Shown: in pieces, positions 19,236 to 29,110 of the stretch
How positions within the stretch are numbered: position 1 is the stretch's first letter
Layout of the letters: each line of letters begins with the position of its first letter
Assembly (NCBI RefSeq): GCF_020171625.1
Contig: NZ_JAIUZY010000001.1
Coordinates: 248,001-312,000 of the forward strand
Direction: 5' to 3'
Source of the DNA: Salipiger bermudensis
GTDB lineage: Bacteria; Pseudomonadota; Alphaproteobacteria; Rhodobacterales; Rhodobacteraceae
Length of the DNA stretch: 64,000 nucleotides
Notes under the pieces: model-generated
The model's input: only the letters and a program-made list of their open reading frames with translations
The model's database searches: none
What the model was told of the DNA's origin: nothing
Made by a program: the position numbers and the translations under genes

Positions 19236-20201
19236 TCAGACGTGCCCGTTGCGGCGCAGCCAGCCATGCGCGAAGGCGAGCTTGTCGCGCACCCCCTGGG
19301 CCAGGACGAACGGGTAGAGATCGGGCAGATCCATGGCGCGGTTGACGTGGTTCATCGCGATGGAGAGGTCGACCGCCACGGTGATCTCGGCCTCGGTATC
19401 GGTGGCGGCGTAGGCATCGTGGCCTGCGGGCGGGCCGTCGGGCAGGGCCAGTCCGGAGGCCGCGGCGCTGTCGACGAGGTCGATCAGATGCAGCAGGTGC
19501 GCGATGGTCTCGGCCCAGTCCTCGTGCGGGTGGGCGGTGGCGTAGCTGGTGATGTGGGTCTCGTCCGCCGGCTGGGGATCGGCATAGTGACGCCCGAGCG
19601 CGGCACCGTAATCGGCGCGCTCGTCGCCGAACAGGGCACGGAACTGCTCGAGGAAGTCGGGGTTCTCGGACAGGCGCAGGTGCAGGAAATGCGCCGTCTC
19701 GTGGCGCATGTGACCCAGCATGGTGCGGTAGAGCTCGCCAAGATCCTCCTGCCGTTGCGCCAGCACCGCGTCGCTGGCTTCGGACACGTTGATGGTGATC
19801 ACCCCGTTGGCATGGCCCATGGTGATGTTCCGCTGCCCGGCGGCGGTCTGCTCGGAGAGCAGCTTGAACACCGGGCGGTCGCCGGGATCCGTCGGAGTGA
19901 ACCAGCCCCACCGCGCAAGGTTGGCGAGCATCCAGCGTTTGGACCGTTCGGAGGTCTGCCAGAGCGGACGGTTGCCGTCCTCGCGCAGGTCGGGAAGCAC
20001 CTCGGTCATCGCGCAGGAGCGGCAAAGCTCGCCTGAATCGGCCGTCCAGTTGCAGGCGATGAGATCGCGATTCGCGCAGGGCTCGCTCAGCGGCACCATG
20101 CGCTGCGCGTCGGGGTCGAAGCACACCTGCTCGCCGCAGGTGCAGCTGGTGTTGTGGAAATAGAGCGGGGCCCCGCAGCTGGGGCACTGAAAGATCTGCA
20201 T
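19236..20201 (-). CDS. Zinc-binding metallopeptidase (DUF2248 type)
   Basis: 321-aa predicted metalloprotease. The N-terminus has zinc-ribbon-like cysteine pairs (CPSC at 6-9, CTC at 20-22, CRSC at 60-63). The catalytic motif is MRHETAHFLHL, with HETAH at 167-171. A likely third ligand lies in the later HPHEDWAETIAHLLHL segment. This fits the DUF2248 zinc-peptidase family. It has no signal peptide, so it is presumably cytoplasmic. Substrate is unknown. Confidence 0.8.
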   Translation of the reverse strand: MQIFQCPSCGAPLYFHNTSCTCGEQVCFDPDAQRMVPLSEPCANRDLIACNWTADSGELCRSCAMTEVLPDLREDGNRPLWQTSERSKRWMLANLARWGWFTPTDPGDRPVFKLLSEQTAAGQRNITMGHANGVITINVSEASDAVLAQRQEDLGELYRTMLGHMRHETAHFLHLRLSENPDFLEQFRALFGDERADYGAALGRHYADPQPADETHITSYATAHPHEDWAETIAHLLHLIDLVDSAAASGLALPDGPPAGHDAYAATDTEAEITVAVDLSIAMNHVNRAMDLPDLYPFVLAQGVRDKLAFAHGWLRRNGHV

Positions 20202-20331
20202 CTGGGGGTCCTGACCCGGAAGGTTCCGTCTGCAGGTAACGGCCGCGGGTGCGCGCGGGTTCCGCCGCGCGACACAATCAGGAGGGCGGCTTGGCGCGTC
20301 TCAGGTCACGGTGAGCGCGAGGCGGCGCGCC

Positions 20332-21033
20332 TCACTCGGTGTCGGTGCCGCGCAGCGCCAGAATGCCGAAGATGCCGACCACCGAGAGCCCCACCACGGC
20401 GATGTTGAGCGGCGCGGAGTTCGCGACGATCACCCCTACCAGCGCCCAGATCACCGTGATGCCGTAGAGCGGCGCGCGGTGCAGGCGGTATTGCACCACC
20501 AGCGCGATCACCAGCGCGATAACCAGCGCCACCAGCGCCGCGGGCGTGGGCCCGAGCAGCCCGTAGCCTGCCAGAAGCAGCCCGATCGAGACCGAGGAGG
20601 CTGCGGTCAGCCAGCCGGCATACACCGCCAGCGGCGAGACCTGCAGCCAGCGGTCCATGTCGCCGGTGCGGAACAGCGCCAGCAGCGCGGTGACCAGCAT
20701 CACCCAGATCATCGCGGTGGCGGCGATCGGCGAGATTTGCGCCACCGGCAGCCAGACCACGCCCACGGCGAGGCTGATGAAGAGAGGCTGGCGGTGTGGT
20801 TGCCAGTCGGGATCATCGGCGCGGCGGAACAGGCCGAACCCGGTGCCGGCGATGAGCCAGAGATAGATCAGGCCCCAGATCGCAAAGGCATAGCCCGCCG
20901 GCTGCACCGGCGGGTTGTCCTGCGGGATCGGGAAGGCGCTCGGGTCGAACCCGTTGAAGCCGGGAAACAGCACCGGCCCGGCGGCGAAGACCACCGCGGC
21001 CAGGAACACCAAGATCGCCCAGAGCACCTGCAT
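20332..21033 (-). CDS. TspO/MBR-like multi-pass membrane protein
   Basis: 233 aa, mostly hydrophobic with about seven predicted membrane segments. The N-terminal part, with FNGFDPSAFPIPQDNPPVQPAGYAFAIWG shortened here to its key PAGYAFAIWGLIYLWL element, resembles the tryptophan-rich sensory protein group but is longer than classic TspO (about 150 aa). The ATG at 21033 lies 2 bases after the serS stop, so it is probably co-transcribed with serS. Ligand and role unknown. Confidence 0.65.
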   Translation of the reverse strand: MQVLWAILVFLAAVVFAAGPVLFPGFNGFDPSAFPIPQDNPPVQPAGYAFAIWGLIYLWLIAGTGFGLFRRADDPDWQPHRQPLFISLAVGVVWLPVAQISPIAATAMIWVMLVTALLALFRTGDMDRWLQVSPLAVYAGWLTAASSVSIGLLLAGYGLLGPTPAALVALVIALVIALVVQYRLHRAPLYGITVIWALVGVIVANSAPLNIAVVGLSVVGIFGILALRGTDTE

Positions 21034-21035
21034 GG

Positions 21036-22328
21036 TCACACCAGCTCGCCGTCGGCGGTGAGGGTGGTCTTGCCGCCGAGCCACGGGTGCAGCGCCTCGG
21101 GCAGCTTGACCGAGCCGTCTTCCTGCTGGCCATTCTCGAGCACCGCGATCAGGCAGCGCCCGACGGCGAGGCCCGAGCCGTTCAGCGTGTGCACGTACTC
21201 CGGCTTGCCGCCGCCGGCGGGCTTGAAGCGGGCGTTCATCCGGCGGGCCTGGAAATCGCCGCAGACCGAGACCGAGGAGATCTCGCGGTAGGTATTCTGC
21301 CCCGGCAGCCAGACCTCGATGTCATGCGTGCGCTGCGCGCCGAAGCCCATGTCGCCGGTACAGAGCGCCACGGTGCGGTAGGGCAGGCCGAGCTTCTCGA
21401 GAATGCCCTGCGCGCAGGCAGTCATGCGGTCGAGTTCGTCGCGGGATTTCTCCGGGTGCGTGACCGAGACCATCTCGACCTTCTCGAACTGGTGCTGGCG
21501 CAGCATGCCCGACGTGTCGCGCCCGGCAGAGCCCGCCTCGGAGCGGAAACACTGGGTGTGGGCCACGTAGCGGCGCGGCAGGTAGCTTTCCTCGACGGTC
21601 TCGCCGTTGACGATGTTGGTCAGCGTCACCTCGGCGGTGGGCACCAGCCACCAGCCATCGCGGGTCTGGTAGCTGTCCTCGCCGAATTTCGGCAGCTGGC
21701 CGGTGCCGTACATCATCTCTTCGCGCACCAAGACCGGGGTCCAGGTCTCGGTCAGGCCGTTCTCCTCGACATGGGTGTCGAGCATGAACTGCGCCAGCGC
21801 CCGGTGGATGCGCACCACGCCGCCCGAGAGCACCACGAAGCGCGAGCCGGAGAGCTTAGCCGCGGTCTCGAAATCCATGCCCTTCTGCACGGCAGCGAGC
21901 TGGTAGTGCTCCTTCGGCGCGAAATCGAATTCGGCCGGCGTGCCCCAGCGGTGGATCTCGACATTGTCGTCCTCGTCGGTGCCGTCGGGCACATCGTCGA
22001 AGGGCAGGTTGGGCAGGCCCATGAGCAGCTCGTCGAGCTGCGCGTCGAGCTCCTTGGCCCGGTCCTGCATCTCGGAGACCTCGGCCTTCTTTGCCCCCAC
22101 GAGGGCGCGCAGCCGCTCGAACTCGGCCTCGTTGCCGGAGGCCTTGGCGGCGCCCACGTCCTTGGCGGCTTTCTTCTGCTCGGCCTGCGCGGTTTCGGCG
22201 GCGTGGATCGCGGCGCGGCGCGCTTCGTCGATCTTCAGGATCGAGGGCGATTGCGGCTCCATCCCGCGGCGAGACAGCGCCGCGTCGAATGCGGCGGGGT
22301 TTTCTCGGATGGCGCGGATGTCGTGCAT
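21036..22328 (-). CDS. serS: Serine--tRNA ligase
   Basis: Class II synthetase charging tRNA-Ser and tRNA-Sec, 430 aa. The N-terminal coiled-coil arm (about 30-100, rich in Ala, Glu and Lys) grips the long variable arm of the tRNA. Motif 2 is [22 protein letters not shown] and ATP/serine-site elements include [11 protein letters not shown] and [20 protein letters not shown] (motif 3). The ATG at 22328 starts [11 protein letters not shown], typical of the family. Confidence 0.97.
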   Translation of the reverse strand: MHDIRAIRENPAAFDAALSRRGMEPQSPSILKIDEARRAAIHAAETAQAEQKKAAKDVGAAKASGNEAEFERLRALVGAKKAEVSEMQDRAKELDAQLDELLMGLPNLPFDDVPDGTDEDDNVEIHRWGTPAEFDFAPKEHYQLAAVQKGMDFETAAKLSGSRFVVLSGGVVRIHRALAQFMLDTHVEENGLTETWTPVLVREEMMYGTGQLPKFGEDSYQTRDGWWLVPTAEVTLTNIVNGETVEESYLPRRYVAHTQCFRSEAGSAGRDTSGMLRQHQFEKVEMVSVTHPEKSRDELDRMTACAQGILEKLGLPYRTVALCTGDMGFGAQRTHDIEVWLPGQNTYREISSVSVCGDFQARRMNARFKPAGGGKPEYVHTLNGSGLAVGRCLIAVLENGQQEDGSVKLPEALHPWLGGKTTLTADGELV

Positions 22329-22379
22329 CGTCCCTTGTCCTTCTTTTCGGGTGCGAGTCGGGGCGGTTATGCCCTCTTT

Positions 22380-23123
22380 TCACTCGAAGGTGTAGGGGGC
22401 GCCCTGCAACAGCCGCTTGCGCACCCACTCGTCGACCGGGACCACCAGCGCCTTGCCTCCTGCCGAGGCCGAGACCACGCCGATCACCTGCCAGTCCGGG
22501 CCGCCGCTGAGCACCGGGCCACCGGAATTGCCCGGGCGCACCGGGCAGTCGACGAAGAGCAGCCGGTGGACCGGCCTTCCGTCGCAATCGAACCGGCCCG
22601 AGAGCCGATGCGGGCGGTGATCGTGGTAGCCCGCCAGCGCGTAGCGCGGGGCGACCGAGCTGCCGATCCGGAGCGGGGCCACGGCGGCGATCGGCGCGGC
22701 GAGGTAGACCAGCGCGATGTCGTGCTCCACGTCGAGCTGCACCTGCGCATAGGCCTTCGGGTGGACCTCGTAGCCGGCGACGGGGCTGTCGCCGGCATCG
22801 TCGCCGCCGTACCAGCCAGCGGCAAAATGCAGCAGGTCGGGCGCGGTGGGGTGGCCGTCCGGGCCGGCCACGCAATGGGCGGCCGTCAGCAGCGTGTCGG
22901 GGGCGACCAGCGCCGCGCTGCACATCCCGAGCCGGCTGACGCCGCGGGTGTTGAGCCTCCCGACCGCTTCCCAGTCCGAAAGCCGGTCGCGGGCCATGGC
23001 GGGCAGCTCTCCTGCGCGTGGGGTCATCATACGGGCCTCGGGATCCTGCGCGGGAAGACGGCCGGGCAGGGCGAGGGCCAGCAGCAGGACGAATGCCCGC
23101 GTGGTGGTGCGGCCAAGAGTCAT
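22380..23123 (-). CDS. Exported trypsin-like serine protease
   Basis: 247-aa S1-type protease. A signal peptide (MTLGRTTTRAFVLLLALALP) precedes the domain. The catalytic triad is His 83 in LLTAAHC, Asp 135 in VEHDIALVYL and Ser 200 in RPGNSGGPVL. It lacks a PDZ domain, so it is not DegP-like. The ATG at 23123 overlaps the stop of the tiny lipoprotein gene upstream (TGATG), so the two are translationally coupled. Confidence 0.85.
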   Translation of the reverse strand: MTLGRTTTRAFVLLLALALPGRLPAQDPEARMMTPRAGELPAMARDRLSDWEAVGRLNTRGVSRLGMCSAALVAPDTLLTAAHCVAGPDGHPTAPDLLHFAAGWYGGDDAGDSPVAGYEVHPKAYAQVQLDVEHDIALVYLAAPIAAVAPLRIGSSVAPRYALAGYHDHRPHRLSGRFDCDGRPVHRLLFVDCPVRPGNSGGPVLSGGPDWQVIGVVSASAGGKALVVPVDEWVRKRLLQGAPYTFE

Positions 23124-23317
23124 CACCAGCTCGGGTGGTAGAACTCCCCGGCATTCATGCCGATATAGAGCGGTCCGCAGCTCTGCCCGACATTGACGCC
23201 GGTGCGCACGCCGCCGGTGCCGACGCCGACATTCACGTTGGCGCTGGGTCTGGGACTGCAGCGCTCGCATCCGGCGAGCGCACTGCCCGCAACGGCGAGG
23301 ATCAGGAACAAACGCAT
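23123..23317 (-). CDS. Small lipoprotein, unknown function
   Basis: 64 aa. The signal peptide MRLFLILAVAGSALAGC ends in an LAGC lipobox. The mature part is a glycine/valine-rich stretch (NVNVGVGTGGVRTGVNVG) with alternating residues that suggests beta strands, then CGPLYIGMNAGEFYHPSW. Its stop overlaps the start of the serine protease gene. The coupling suggests a shared envelope role, for example protease anchor or inhibitor, but this is inference only. Confidence 0.65.
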   Translation of the reverse strand: MRLFLILAVAGSALAGCERCSPRPSANVNVGVGTGGVRTGVNVGQSCGPLYIGMNAGEFYHPSW

Positions 23318-23622
23318 CTGGCTCAACCTTGTCTTGCGCCCGGGTTCGGGCATTCTCCTCAGCCTAGGCGCCGGGAGGGCGTTGCGGCAAGGGCGCAGGC
23401 GTGCGCGATGGGTCGTGAGCCATGGCAGAGCGCCGGTCTGGTGCGGGGGAGGCAGCCACCGGTCCCGTGCCGGCGCGCCCCCGATGGCATTCCCCAGTGG
23501 CATCCCACCTCCCGGGCAATGCCTCCCGAGGCTTCTTGCATCCCTTGCCGTTCGCACATAGGTTCCGCGCGACCTGACCGGGGGCTTCCCCCGCATTCAT
23601 TCCATTCTGAGGAGCCCCGCCC
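23318..23622. other. Intergenic stretch with no recognised feature
   Basis: About 305 bases between the divergent lipoprotein and yajC genes. It should hold both promoters. I see no gene, RNA or clear repeat in it. Confidence 0.5.
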
Positions 23623-23910
23623 ATGGACCCAGCCGCGCTTGGACAATTCCTTCCGCTCATCCTGATCTTCGCGATCATGTACTTCCTGCTCATCCGCCCG
23701 CAGCAGAAGAAGATGAAGGAGCACCAGAAGATGGTGGCGGCGCTGCGCCGGGGCGATCAGGTCGTCACGCAGGGCGGCATCATCGGCAAGGTGGCCAAGG
23801 TCAAGGACAACAACGAGATCGACGTCGAGATCGCCGAGGGCGTGAAGGTCCGCGTGGTGCAGAACACCGTCACGCAGGTCCTGTCCAAGACCGAGCCGGC
23901 CGAGAGCTGA
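23623..23910 (+). CDS. yajC: Preprotein translocase subunit YajC
   Basis: 95-aa inner-membrane protein of the SecDF-YajC complex. One membrane segment (residues 10-27, FLPLILIFAIMYFLLIRP) is followed by QQKKMKEHQKMVAALRRGDQ, seen here as separate motif pieces, and a cytoplasmic domain with GGIIGKVAKV. The ATG at 23623 follows GAGGAGCCCC. secD begins 16 bases downstream. Confidence 0.95.
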   Translation: MDPAALGQFLPLILIFAIMYFLLIRPQQKKMKEHQKMVAALRRGDQVVTQGGIIGKVAKVKDNNEIDVEIAEGVKVRVVQNTVTQVLSKTEPAES

Positions 23911-23926
23911 GCCCCTAGGCGCCGAC

Positions 23927-25588
23927 ATGCTACAGATCGATACCTGGAAACGCGTCCTCATCTGGGCGCTAGTGGTGGCGGGGCTGGTGCTGGCGGCGCC
24001 GAACCTCTTCTATAATCGCGTTGAATCGCACAATGATGCCGTGAAGGCCATCGAGGCGCAGGGCAGCACGCCCGAGCGCGAGGCGCAGGCCGCGGCCTGG
24101 CCGACCTGGCTGCCCTCGGACCTCGTGAACCTCGGCCTCGACCTGCGCGGCGGCGCGCATCTGCTGGCCGAGGTTCGGCTGTCGGATGTCTATGCCGCGC
24201 GCATGGAGTCGCTCTGGCCCGAGGTGCGCGACGCGCTCCGCGGCGCCCGCGACGAGGTCGGCACGATCCGGCTTCAGCCCTCCGATCCCGGCACCCTCCG
24301 GGTGCGGATCTCCAACCCCGACGGCATGGCGCGCGCGCTCGAACTGGTGCGCGGACTGGCGCAGCCGGTGGTCTCGCTCACCGGGGCCGGCGCCACCGAC
24401 CTGCAGGTCGCGGGCGACGGCAGCGACATCGTCGTGTCTCTCTCGGAGGCCGAACAGCGCGCCACCGACGAGCGCACCATGCAGCAGTCGCTCGAGATCA
24501 TCCGCCGCCGCATCGACGAGGTCGGCACCCGCGAGCCGACGATCCAGCGCCAGGGCTCCGACCGGATCCTGATCCAGGTGCCGGGCATCGGCTCCGCCGC
24601 CGAGCTCAAGGAAATCATCGGCACCACCGCGCAGCTGACCTTCCAGCCGGTCGTCGGCCGTGCCTCCAGCGCCAGCGAAAACCCCGGTGTCGGCAACGAG
24701 GTGCTGCCCTCCCTGAACGAAGAAGGCGTCTACTATATCCTCGAGACCGCCCCGGTGGTCACCGGCGAAGAGCTGGTCGACGCGCAGCCGAGCTACGACC
24801 AGAACGGTCGTCCGGCGGTGAACTTCCGCTTCAACCCGAGCGGTGCGCGCAAGTTCGGTGACTACACCGCCGAGAACATCGGCTCGCCCTTCGCCATCGT
24901 GCTCGACGACGAGGTGATCTCGGCCCCGGTGATCCAGAGCCACATTCCCGGCGGCTCGGGCATCATCACCGGCAATTTCGACATCGCCGAATCCACCAAC
25001 CTCGCGGTGCTTCTCCGTGCGGGCGCGCTGCCCGCCGGGATGGAGTTCCTCGAAGAGCGCACCATCGGCCCCGAGCTCGGGCAGGACAGCATCGATGCGG
25101 GCAAGCTCGCCACCGGCGTGGCCTTCGCCGGTGTGCTGATCTTCATGTTCCTGAGCTATGGCCTGTTCGGGCTGTTCGCCAACGTGGCGCTGATCCTGAA
25201 TATCGGGTTGATCGTCGGCGTGCTGTCGATGATCGGCGCGACGCTGACGCTGCCGGGCATCGCCGGCATCGTGCTGACCGTCGGTATGGCGGTCGACGCC
25301 AACGTGCTGATCTTCGAGCGCATCCGCGAAGAGATCAAATCGTCCCGCGGCCCGGCCCGCGCGATCGAGCTTGGCTATTCGAAGGCTCTGTCGGCCATCG
25401 TCGACGCCAACATCACCACGGTGATGACCGCCATCATCCTGTATGTCATGGGCTCGGGCCCGGTGCGCGGCTTCGCCATCACGCTCGGCATCGGCATCGT
25501 GACCTCGGTGTTCACCGCGATCTGGGTGACCCGCCTGCTGATCGTGATCTGGTTCGAACGCCGCCGCCCCAAGACGCTGGAGATCTGA
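23927..25588 (+). CDS. secD: Protein translocase subunit SecD
   Basis: 553-aa RND-type membrane protein that uses the proton motive force to help pull proteins through SecYEG. N-terminal membrane segment, then NLGLDLRGGAHLLAEV (the D1 motif), a large periplasmic P1 domain and five C-terminal membrane helices with AGVLIFMFLSYGLFGL and VGMAVDANVLIFERIREE (the D4 and D5 regions). secF starts one base after the stop. Same operon as yajC. Confidence 0.96.
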   Translation: MLQIDTWKRVLIWALVVAGLVLAAPNLFYNRVESHNDAVKAIEAQGSTPEREAQAAAWPTWLPSDLVNLGLDLRGGAHLLAEVRLSDVYAARMESLWPEVRDALRGARDEVGTIRLQPSDPGTLRVRISNPDGMARALELVRGLAQPVVSLTGAGATDLQVAGDGSDIVVSLSEAEQRATDERTMQQSLEIIRRRIDEVGTREPTIQRQGSDRILIQVPGIGSAAELKEIIGTTAQLTFQPVVGRASSASENPGVGNEVLPSLNEEGVYYILETAPVVTGEELVDAQPSYDQNGRPAVNFRFNPSGARKFGDYTAENIGSPFAIVLDDEVISAPVIQSHIPGGSGIITGNFDIAESTNLAVLLRAGALPAGMEFLEERTIGPELGQDSIDAGKLATGVAFAGVLIFMFLSYGLFGLFANVALILNIGLIVGVLSMIGATLTLPGIAGIVLTVGMAVDANVLIFERIREEIKSSRGPARAIELGYSKALSAIVDANITTVMTAIILYVMGSGPVRGFAITLGIGIVTSVFTAIWVTRLLIVIWFERRRPKTLEI

Positions 25589-25589
25589 C

Positions 25590-26567
25590 ATGCGCCTTCT
25601 GAGACTGGTGAAGGATGAAACCTCCTTCGATTTCTTCAAGCACTGGAAAATCTGGCTCGGCATCTCGGGCTTCATGATCGTGCTGGCGATGGTCAGCTTC
25701 GGCGTGCGCGGCCTGAACTACGGCATCGACTTCCGCGGCGGCACCACCATCCGCACCGAGAGCGCGCAGCCCGTCGACGTGGGCGCCTACCGCGATGCGA
25801 TCAGCGCGCTGGGGCTGGGCGACAGCACCATCTCCGAGGTGTTCGACCCCACCTTCGGGCCGGACGAGAACGTCGCCATGGTCCGCATCTCCGCGCAGGA
25901 CGGTCAGGAGGCGGTCACCGCCGATACCATCGCCGCGGTGGAGGGAGCGCTGCAGGAGGTCGCCCCCGACATCCGCTTCGTCTCGGTCGAGAGCGTCGGG
26001 CCCAAGGTGTCGGGCGAGCTCATCCAGACCGCGTTCGTCGCCGTGGGCCTCGCCATCGGGGCGGTGCTGATCTACATCTGGCTTCGGTTCGAATGGCAGT
26101 TCGCCGTCGGCGCGGTGATCGCGCTGGTGCACGACGTGTTGCTGACCATCGGGGTGTTCTCGGAGGTGGGCATCAAGTTCGACCTCGCCATCATCGCGGC
26201 GCTCCTGACCATCGTCGGCTACTCTCTCAACGACACCGTGGTGGTGTTCGACCGGGTCCGCGAAAACCTGATCAAGTACAAGAAGCGCCCGCTGAAAGAG
26301 GTGCTGGGGCTGTCGATCAACGAGACGCTGAGCCGGACCCTGATGACCTCGCTCACCACGCTGCTGGCGCTCTTCGCGCTGTTCGCGCTTGGCGGTGACG
26401 TGATCCGCGGCTTCGTCTTCGCAATGATCTGGGGCGTCTTCGTCGGCACCTACTCGTCGATCTTCGTGGCCTCCGCCATTCTGCTCTGGCTCGGCGTCAA
26501 ACGCGACTGGACGGACCCGGAAGCCGAGGCCGAGACCAAGAAGACGGCCGACGGCGCCAGTGTCTGA
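25590..26567 (+). CDS. secF: Protein translocase subunit SecF
   Basis: 325-aa partner of SecD. Six membrane segments, LNYGIDFRGGTTIRTE near the N-terminus, and SLNDTVVVFDRVRENL (the conserved D/R motif of helix 4). The 3' end overlaps the GTG of the next gene by 8 bases. Confidence 0.96.
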   Translation: MRLLRLVKDETSFDFFKHWKIWLGISGFMIVLAMVSFGVRGLNYGIDFRGGTTIRTESAQPVDVGAYRDAISALGLGDSTISEVFDPTFGPDENVAMVRISAQDGQEAVTADTIAAVEGALQEVAPDIRFVSVESVGPKVSGELIQTAFVAVGLAIGAVLIYIWLRFEWQFAVGAVIALVHDVLLTIGVFSEVGIKFDLAIIAALLTIVGYSLNDTVVVFDRVRENLIKYKKRPLKEVLGLSINETLSRTLMTSLTTLLALFALFALGGDVIRGFVFAMIWGVFVGTYSSIFVASAILLWLGVKRDWTDPEAEAETKKTADGASV

Positions 26568-27312
26568 GATCCTCGCCCAGAGCCTCGCCACGCCGGGGCT
26601 CTGGGCCATGCTGGCCACCTGCTTCGTGGCCGGCCTCGTCTACGGGTTCGCCGGCTTCGGCGCGGCGCTCGTGTTCATGCCGGTGGGCACGATCTTCCTG
26701 CCGGTCGAGGACGCCATCGCCGCGTTCAACCTTGCCAACATCGTTTCCATTTTCACGGTCCTGCCGCGCGCCCTGCCGCAGGTCGACCGGCGCGGCACCG
26801 CGACGATGGTGCTCTGCGCCGTGCCGACGGTGGCGCTTGGCATCTGGGTGCTGAAGCTGGCCGATGTGACGCTTCTTCGCTGGGCGGTGATCGCGGTGGC
26901 GGGGATCACCCTCGTGGCGCTGGTCGGCGGCCTGCGGTATCGCACGACGCCCGGGCCGGCCGCCCGCGCCGCGGTGGCTGGCGCCACCGGATTCATCGGC
27001 GGTGCGACCGGGCTGCTGGGGCCGGTGCTGATCCTGTTCCAGCTCGCCGGGCAGGACAGCGTGGCCCGCTCGCGCGCCACCATCCTCGTTTTTCTCAGCT
27101 GCACCTCGATCCTGCTTCTGGCCCTGATGGCGCTGCAGGGCGCGATGACGGCCTCGGCCATCCCGCTTGGTTTTCTCATGTTTTTGCCATATGGTCTGGG
27201 CACGAAGGTGGGTCAGGCCTTGTTCGATCCGGCGCGGGAAGGGGAATACCGCATCGTATCCTACCTGATCATCGCAGCGGCGATCCTTCTTGGGCTGCCG
27301 GTATGGGACTAG
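26560..27312 (+). CDS. Sulfite exporter TauE/SafE family permease
   Basis: 250-aa membrane protein with about eight hydrophobic helices. It has VYGFAGFGAALVFMPVG near the N-terminus and GGATGLLGPVLILFQLAGQ as the second repeat, the internal duplication seen in TauE/SafE proteins. The start is GTG at 26560, inside the secF 3' end. The substrate is likely an organosulfur or sulfur oxyanion, but only the fold is evident. It is in the sec operon by overlap. Confidence 0.85.
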   Translation: MSEILAQSLATPGLWAMLATCFVAGLVYGFAGFGAALVFMPVGTIFLPVEDAIAAFNLANIVSIFTVLPRALPQVDRRGTATMVLCAVPTVALGIWVLKLADVTLLRWAVIAVAGITLVALVGGLRYRTTPGPAARAAVAGATGFIGGATGLLGPVLILFQLAGQDSVARSRATILVFLSCTSILLLALMALQGAMTASAIPLGFLMFLPYGLGTKVGQALFDPAREGEYRIVSYLIIAAAILLGLPVWD

Positions 27313-27322
27313 GGGAAATACC

Positions 27323-27676
27323 ATGCAGATGAATGACGTGAGCTTCGGCTCTGCGACGCCGGTTGATGGCTACGGGCCGGGTTTCTTCCGCATCGGCGGC
27401 CAGCCGCTCGACGGGGCGCTCTGCATCTCGATCTCGGGCGCGCGCAGCTGGGGCGGGCTCGAGGACGAGGCGGCGCTGTTCGATCTGGTCGCCGATGTCG
27501 ACGTGCTCTTCGTCGGCACCGGGCCAGAGCTGGCGCCGCTGCCAGAGGCGCTGAGGGCGCGGCTCGAGGCCGCGGGTGTCGGCGTCGAGGTGATGAGCAC
27601 GCCCTCCGCCTGCCGCACCTACAACGTGCTGCTGGGCGAGGGGCGCCGCGTCGCGCTGGCGGTGCTGCCGGTCTGA
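27323..27676 (+). CDS. Mth938-like domain protein
   Basis: 117-aa single-domain protein of the DUF498/Mth938 (NDUFAF3-like) family. Landmarks are the N-terminal VDGYGPGFFRIGG, VDVLFVGTGPELAPLP and the C-terminal MSTPSACRTYNVLLGEGRRV. The ATG at 27323 has AGGGGAA 7 bases upstream and lies 10 bases after the permease stop. Relatives assist respiratory complex I assembly in mitochondria; the bacterial role is unsettled. Confidence 0.85.
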   Translation: MQMNDVSFGSATPVDGYGPGFFRIGGQPLDGALCISISGARSWGGLEDEAALFDLVADVDVLFVGTGPELAPLPEALRARLEAAGVGVEVMSTPSACRTYNVLLGEGRRVALAVLPV

Positions 27677-27768
27677 GCACTCCCCTGCGAGGGCTGCCGC
27701 CGCACAGGCATCGGCCCGCGCGGTTTTGACGCTTCCGCTCCGCCGATCCCTGCGCTACTCCCGGTCTC

Positions 27769-28383
27769 ATGATACTGAGCGTGACCGATCTTGCGGTGTC
27801 CCGTGGCGGGGTGCCGGTGCTCGAGGGGATGAGCTTTGCGCTGGCCCCGGGCCGCGCGGTGGTGCTGCGCGGGCCGAACGGGTCGGGCAAGACCACGCTT
27901 CTGCGCACCATCGCCGGCCTGCAGCCGGCCTATGCCGGCACCATCGAGGGGGCCGGCGAGCGCATCGCCTATGCCGCCCATTCCGACGGTCTCAAGGCGA
28001 TGCTGAGTGTCACCGAGAACCTGCGCTTCTGGGCGCAGGTGTTTGGCACGAAAGACATTTCCGCCGCGCTGCATGATTTCGACCTCGACCGCCTCAAGGA
28101 CCGTCTGGCGGGCAACCTGTCGGCCGGGCAGAAGCGCCGGCTCGGGCTGGCGCGGATGATGGTCACCGGTCGCCCGGTCTGGGTGCTGGACGAACCCACC
28201 GTGTCGCTCGACACCGCCTCGGTGGCGCTCTTCGCGCAGGCGGTACGGCGGCATCTAGAGGGCGGCGGCGCGGCCCTGATGGCCACCCATATTGACCTTG
28301 GCATTCCCGAGGCGGAGGTGTTCGACGTGACTCCGTACAAGGCCAGCCAGCGGGCCGCCCTGCAGGACGAGGCCTTCCTGTGA
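27769..28383 (+). CDS. ccmA: Heme exporter ATP-binding protein CcmA
   Basis: 204-aa ABC ATPase of the CcmABCD complex, which releases holo-CcmE for cytochrome c maturation. Walker A GPNGSGKT is at 35-42. The ABC signature is [14 protein letters not shown], and Walker B is [12 protein letters not shown]. The gap from the Mth938 gene is 92 bases. The stop overlaps the ccmB GTG. Confidence 0.95.
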   Translation: MILSVTDLAVSRGGVPVLEGMSFALAPGRAVVLRGPNGSGKTTLLRTIAGLQPAYAGTIEGAGERIAYAAHSDGLKAMLSVTENLRFWAQVFGTKDISAALHDFDLDRLKDRLAGNLSAGQKRRLGLARMMVTGRPVWVLDEPTVSLDTASVALFAQAVRRHLEGGGAALMATHIDLGIPEAEVFDVTPYKASQRAALQDEAFL

Positions 28384-29036
28384 TCGCGCTGCTGACACGG
28401 GATCTGCGGCTCGCGGTGCGGGCCGGCGGCGGCTTCGGGCTTGGGCTGGCCTTCTTCCTTATCGTCACGGTGCTGGTGCCCTTCGGGGTCGGGCCCGAGA
28501 CCGGTCTGCTCGCGCGCATCGCGCCGGGCGTGCTGTGGATCGGCGCCCTGTTGGCCTGCTTGCTGTCGCTCGACCGGATCTTCGCGCTCGACTGGGAGGA
28601 CGGCTCGCTCGATCTGCTGGCCACCGCGCCGCTGCCGATGGAGGGAATCGTCTCGGTCAAGGCGCTGGCGCACTGGCTCACCACCGGCTTGCCGCTGGTG
28701 CTGGCGGCGCCGGTGCTGGGGGTTCTGCTGAGCCTGCCGCTCGAGGGCTATTTCTGGGTGCTGGTGTCGCTGGCCGCCGGCACGCCGGCGCTGTCGGTGA
28801 TCGGCACCTTCGGCGCGGCGCTGACGGTGGGGCTGAAGCGCGGCGGGCTGCTGCTGTCGCTCTTGGTGCTGCCGCTCTACGTGCCGACGCTGATCTTCGG
28901 CGCCGAGGTCGCCCGGCGCGGGGCCGAGGGGCTGGCGGTGCAGACGCCCCTGCTGATGCTGGCGGGGATCAGCGCGGGCGTGATCGCGCTGCTGCCCTTC
29001 GCCAGCGCGGCGGTGCTGCGGATCAATCTGCGCTGA
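28380..29036 (+). CDS. ccmB: Heme exporter membrane protein CcmB
   Basis: 218-aa permease partner of CcmA with six predicted helices. It has [17 protein letters not shown] at the start, and [13 protein letters not shown] plus [11 protein letters not shown] further on, as in CcmB proteins. Start GTG at 28380 overlaps the ccmA stop. The next cytochrome c gene, ccmC, begins 490 bases later. Confidence 0.93.
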   Translation: MIALLTRDLRLAVRAGGGFGLGLAFFLIVTVLVPFGVGPETGLLARIAPGVLWIGALLACLLSLDRIFALDWEDGSLDLLATAPLPMEGIVSVKALAHWLTTGLPLVLAAPVLGVLLSLPLEGYFWVLVSLAAGTPALSVIGTFGAALTVGLKRGGLLLSLLVLPLYVPTLIFGAEVARRGAEGLAVQTPLLMLAGISAGVIALLPFASAAVLRINLR

Positions 29037-29110
29037 AAGCTAGCGGTCAAATACTCTCCCCGCGATATCGGAGCAATGCCAGCGCGGAATCAAGGCGAAG
29101 CCGCCTCTCA

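Noticed and set aside
21087-23141. 684-codon plus-strand frame opposite serS
   Set aside because: Shadow of serS and the protease gene; rich in His, Arg and Val with no motif and no ribosome site.
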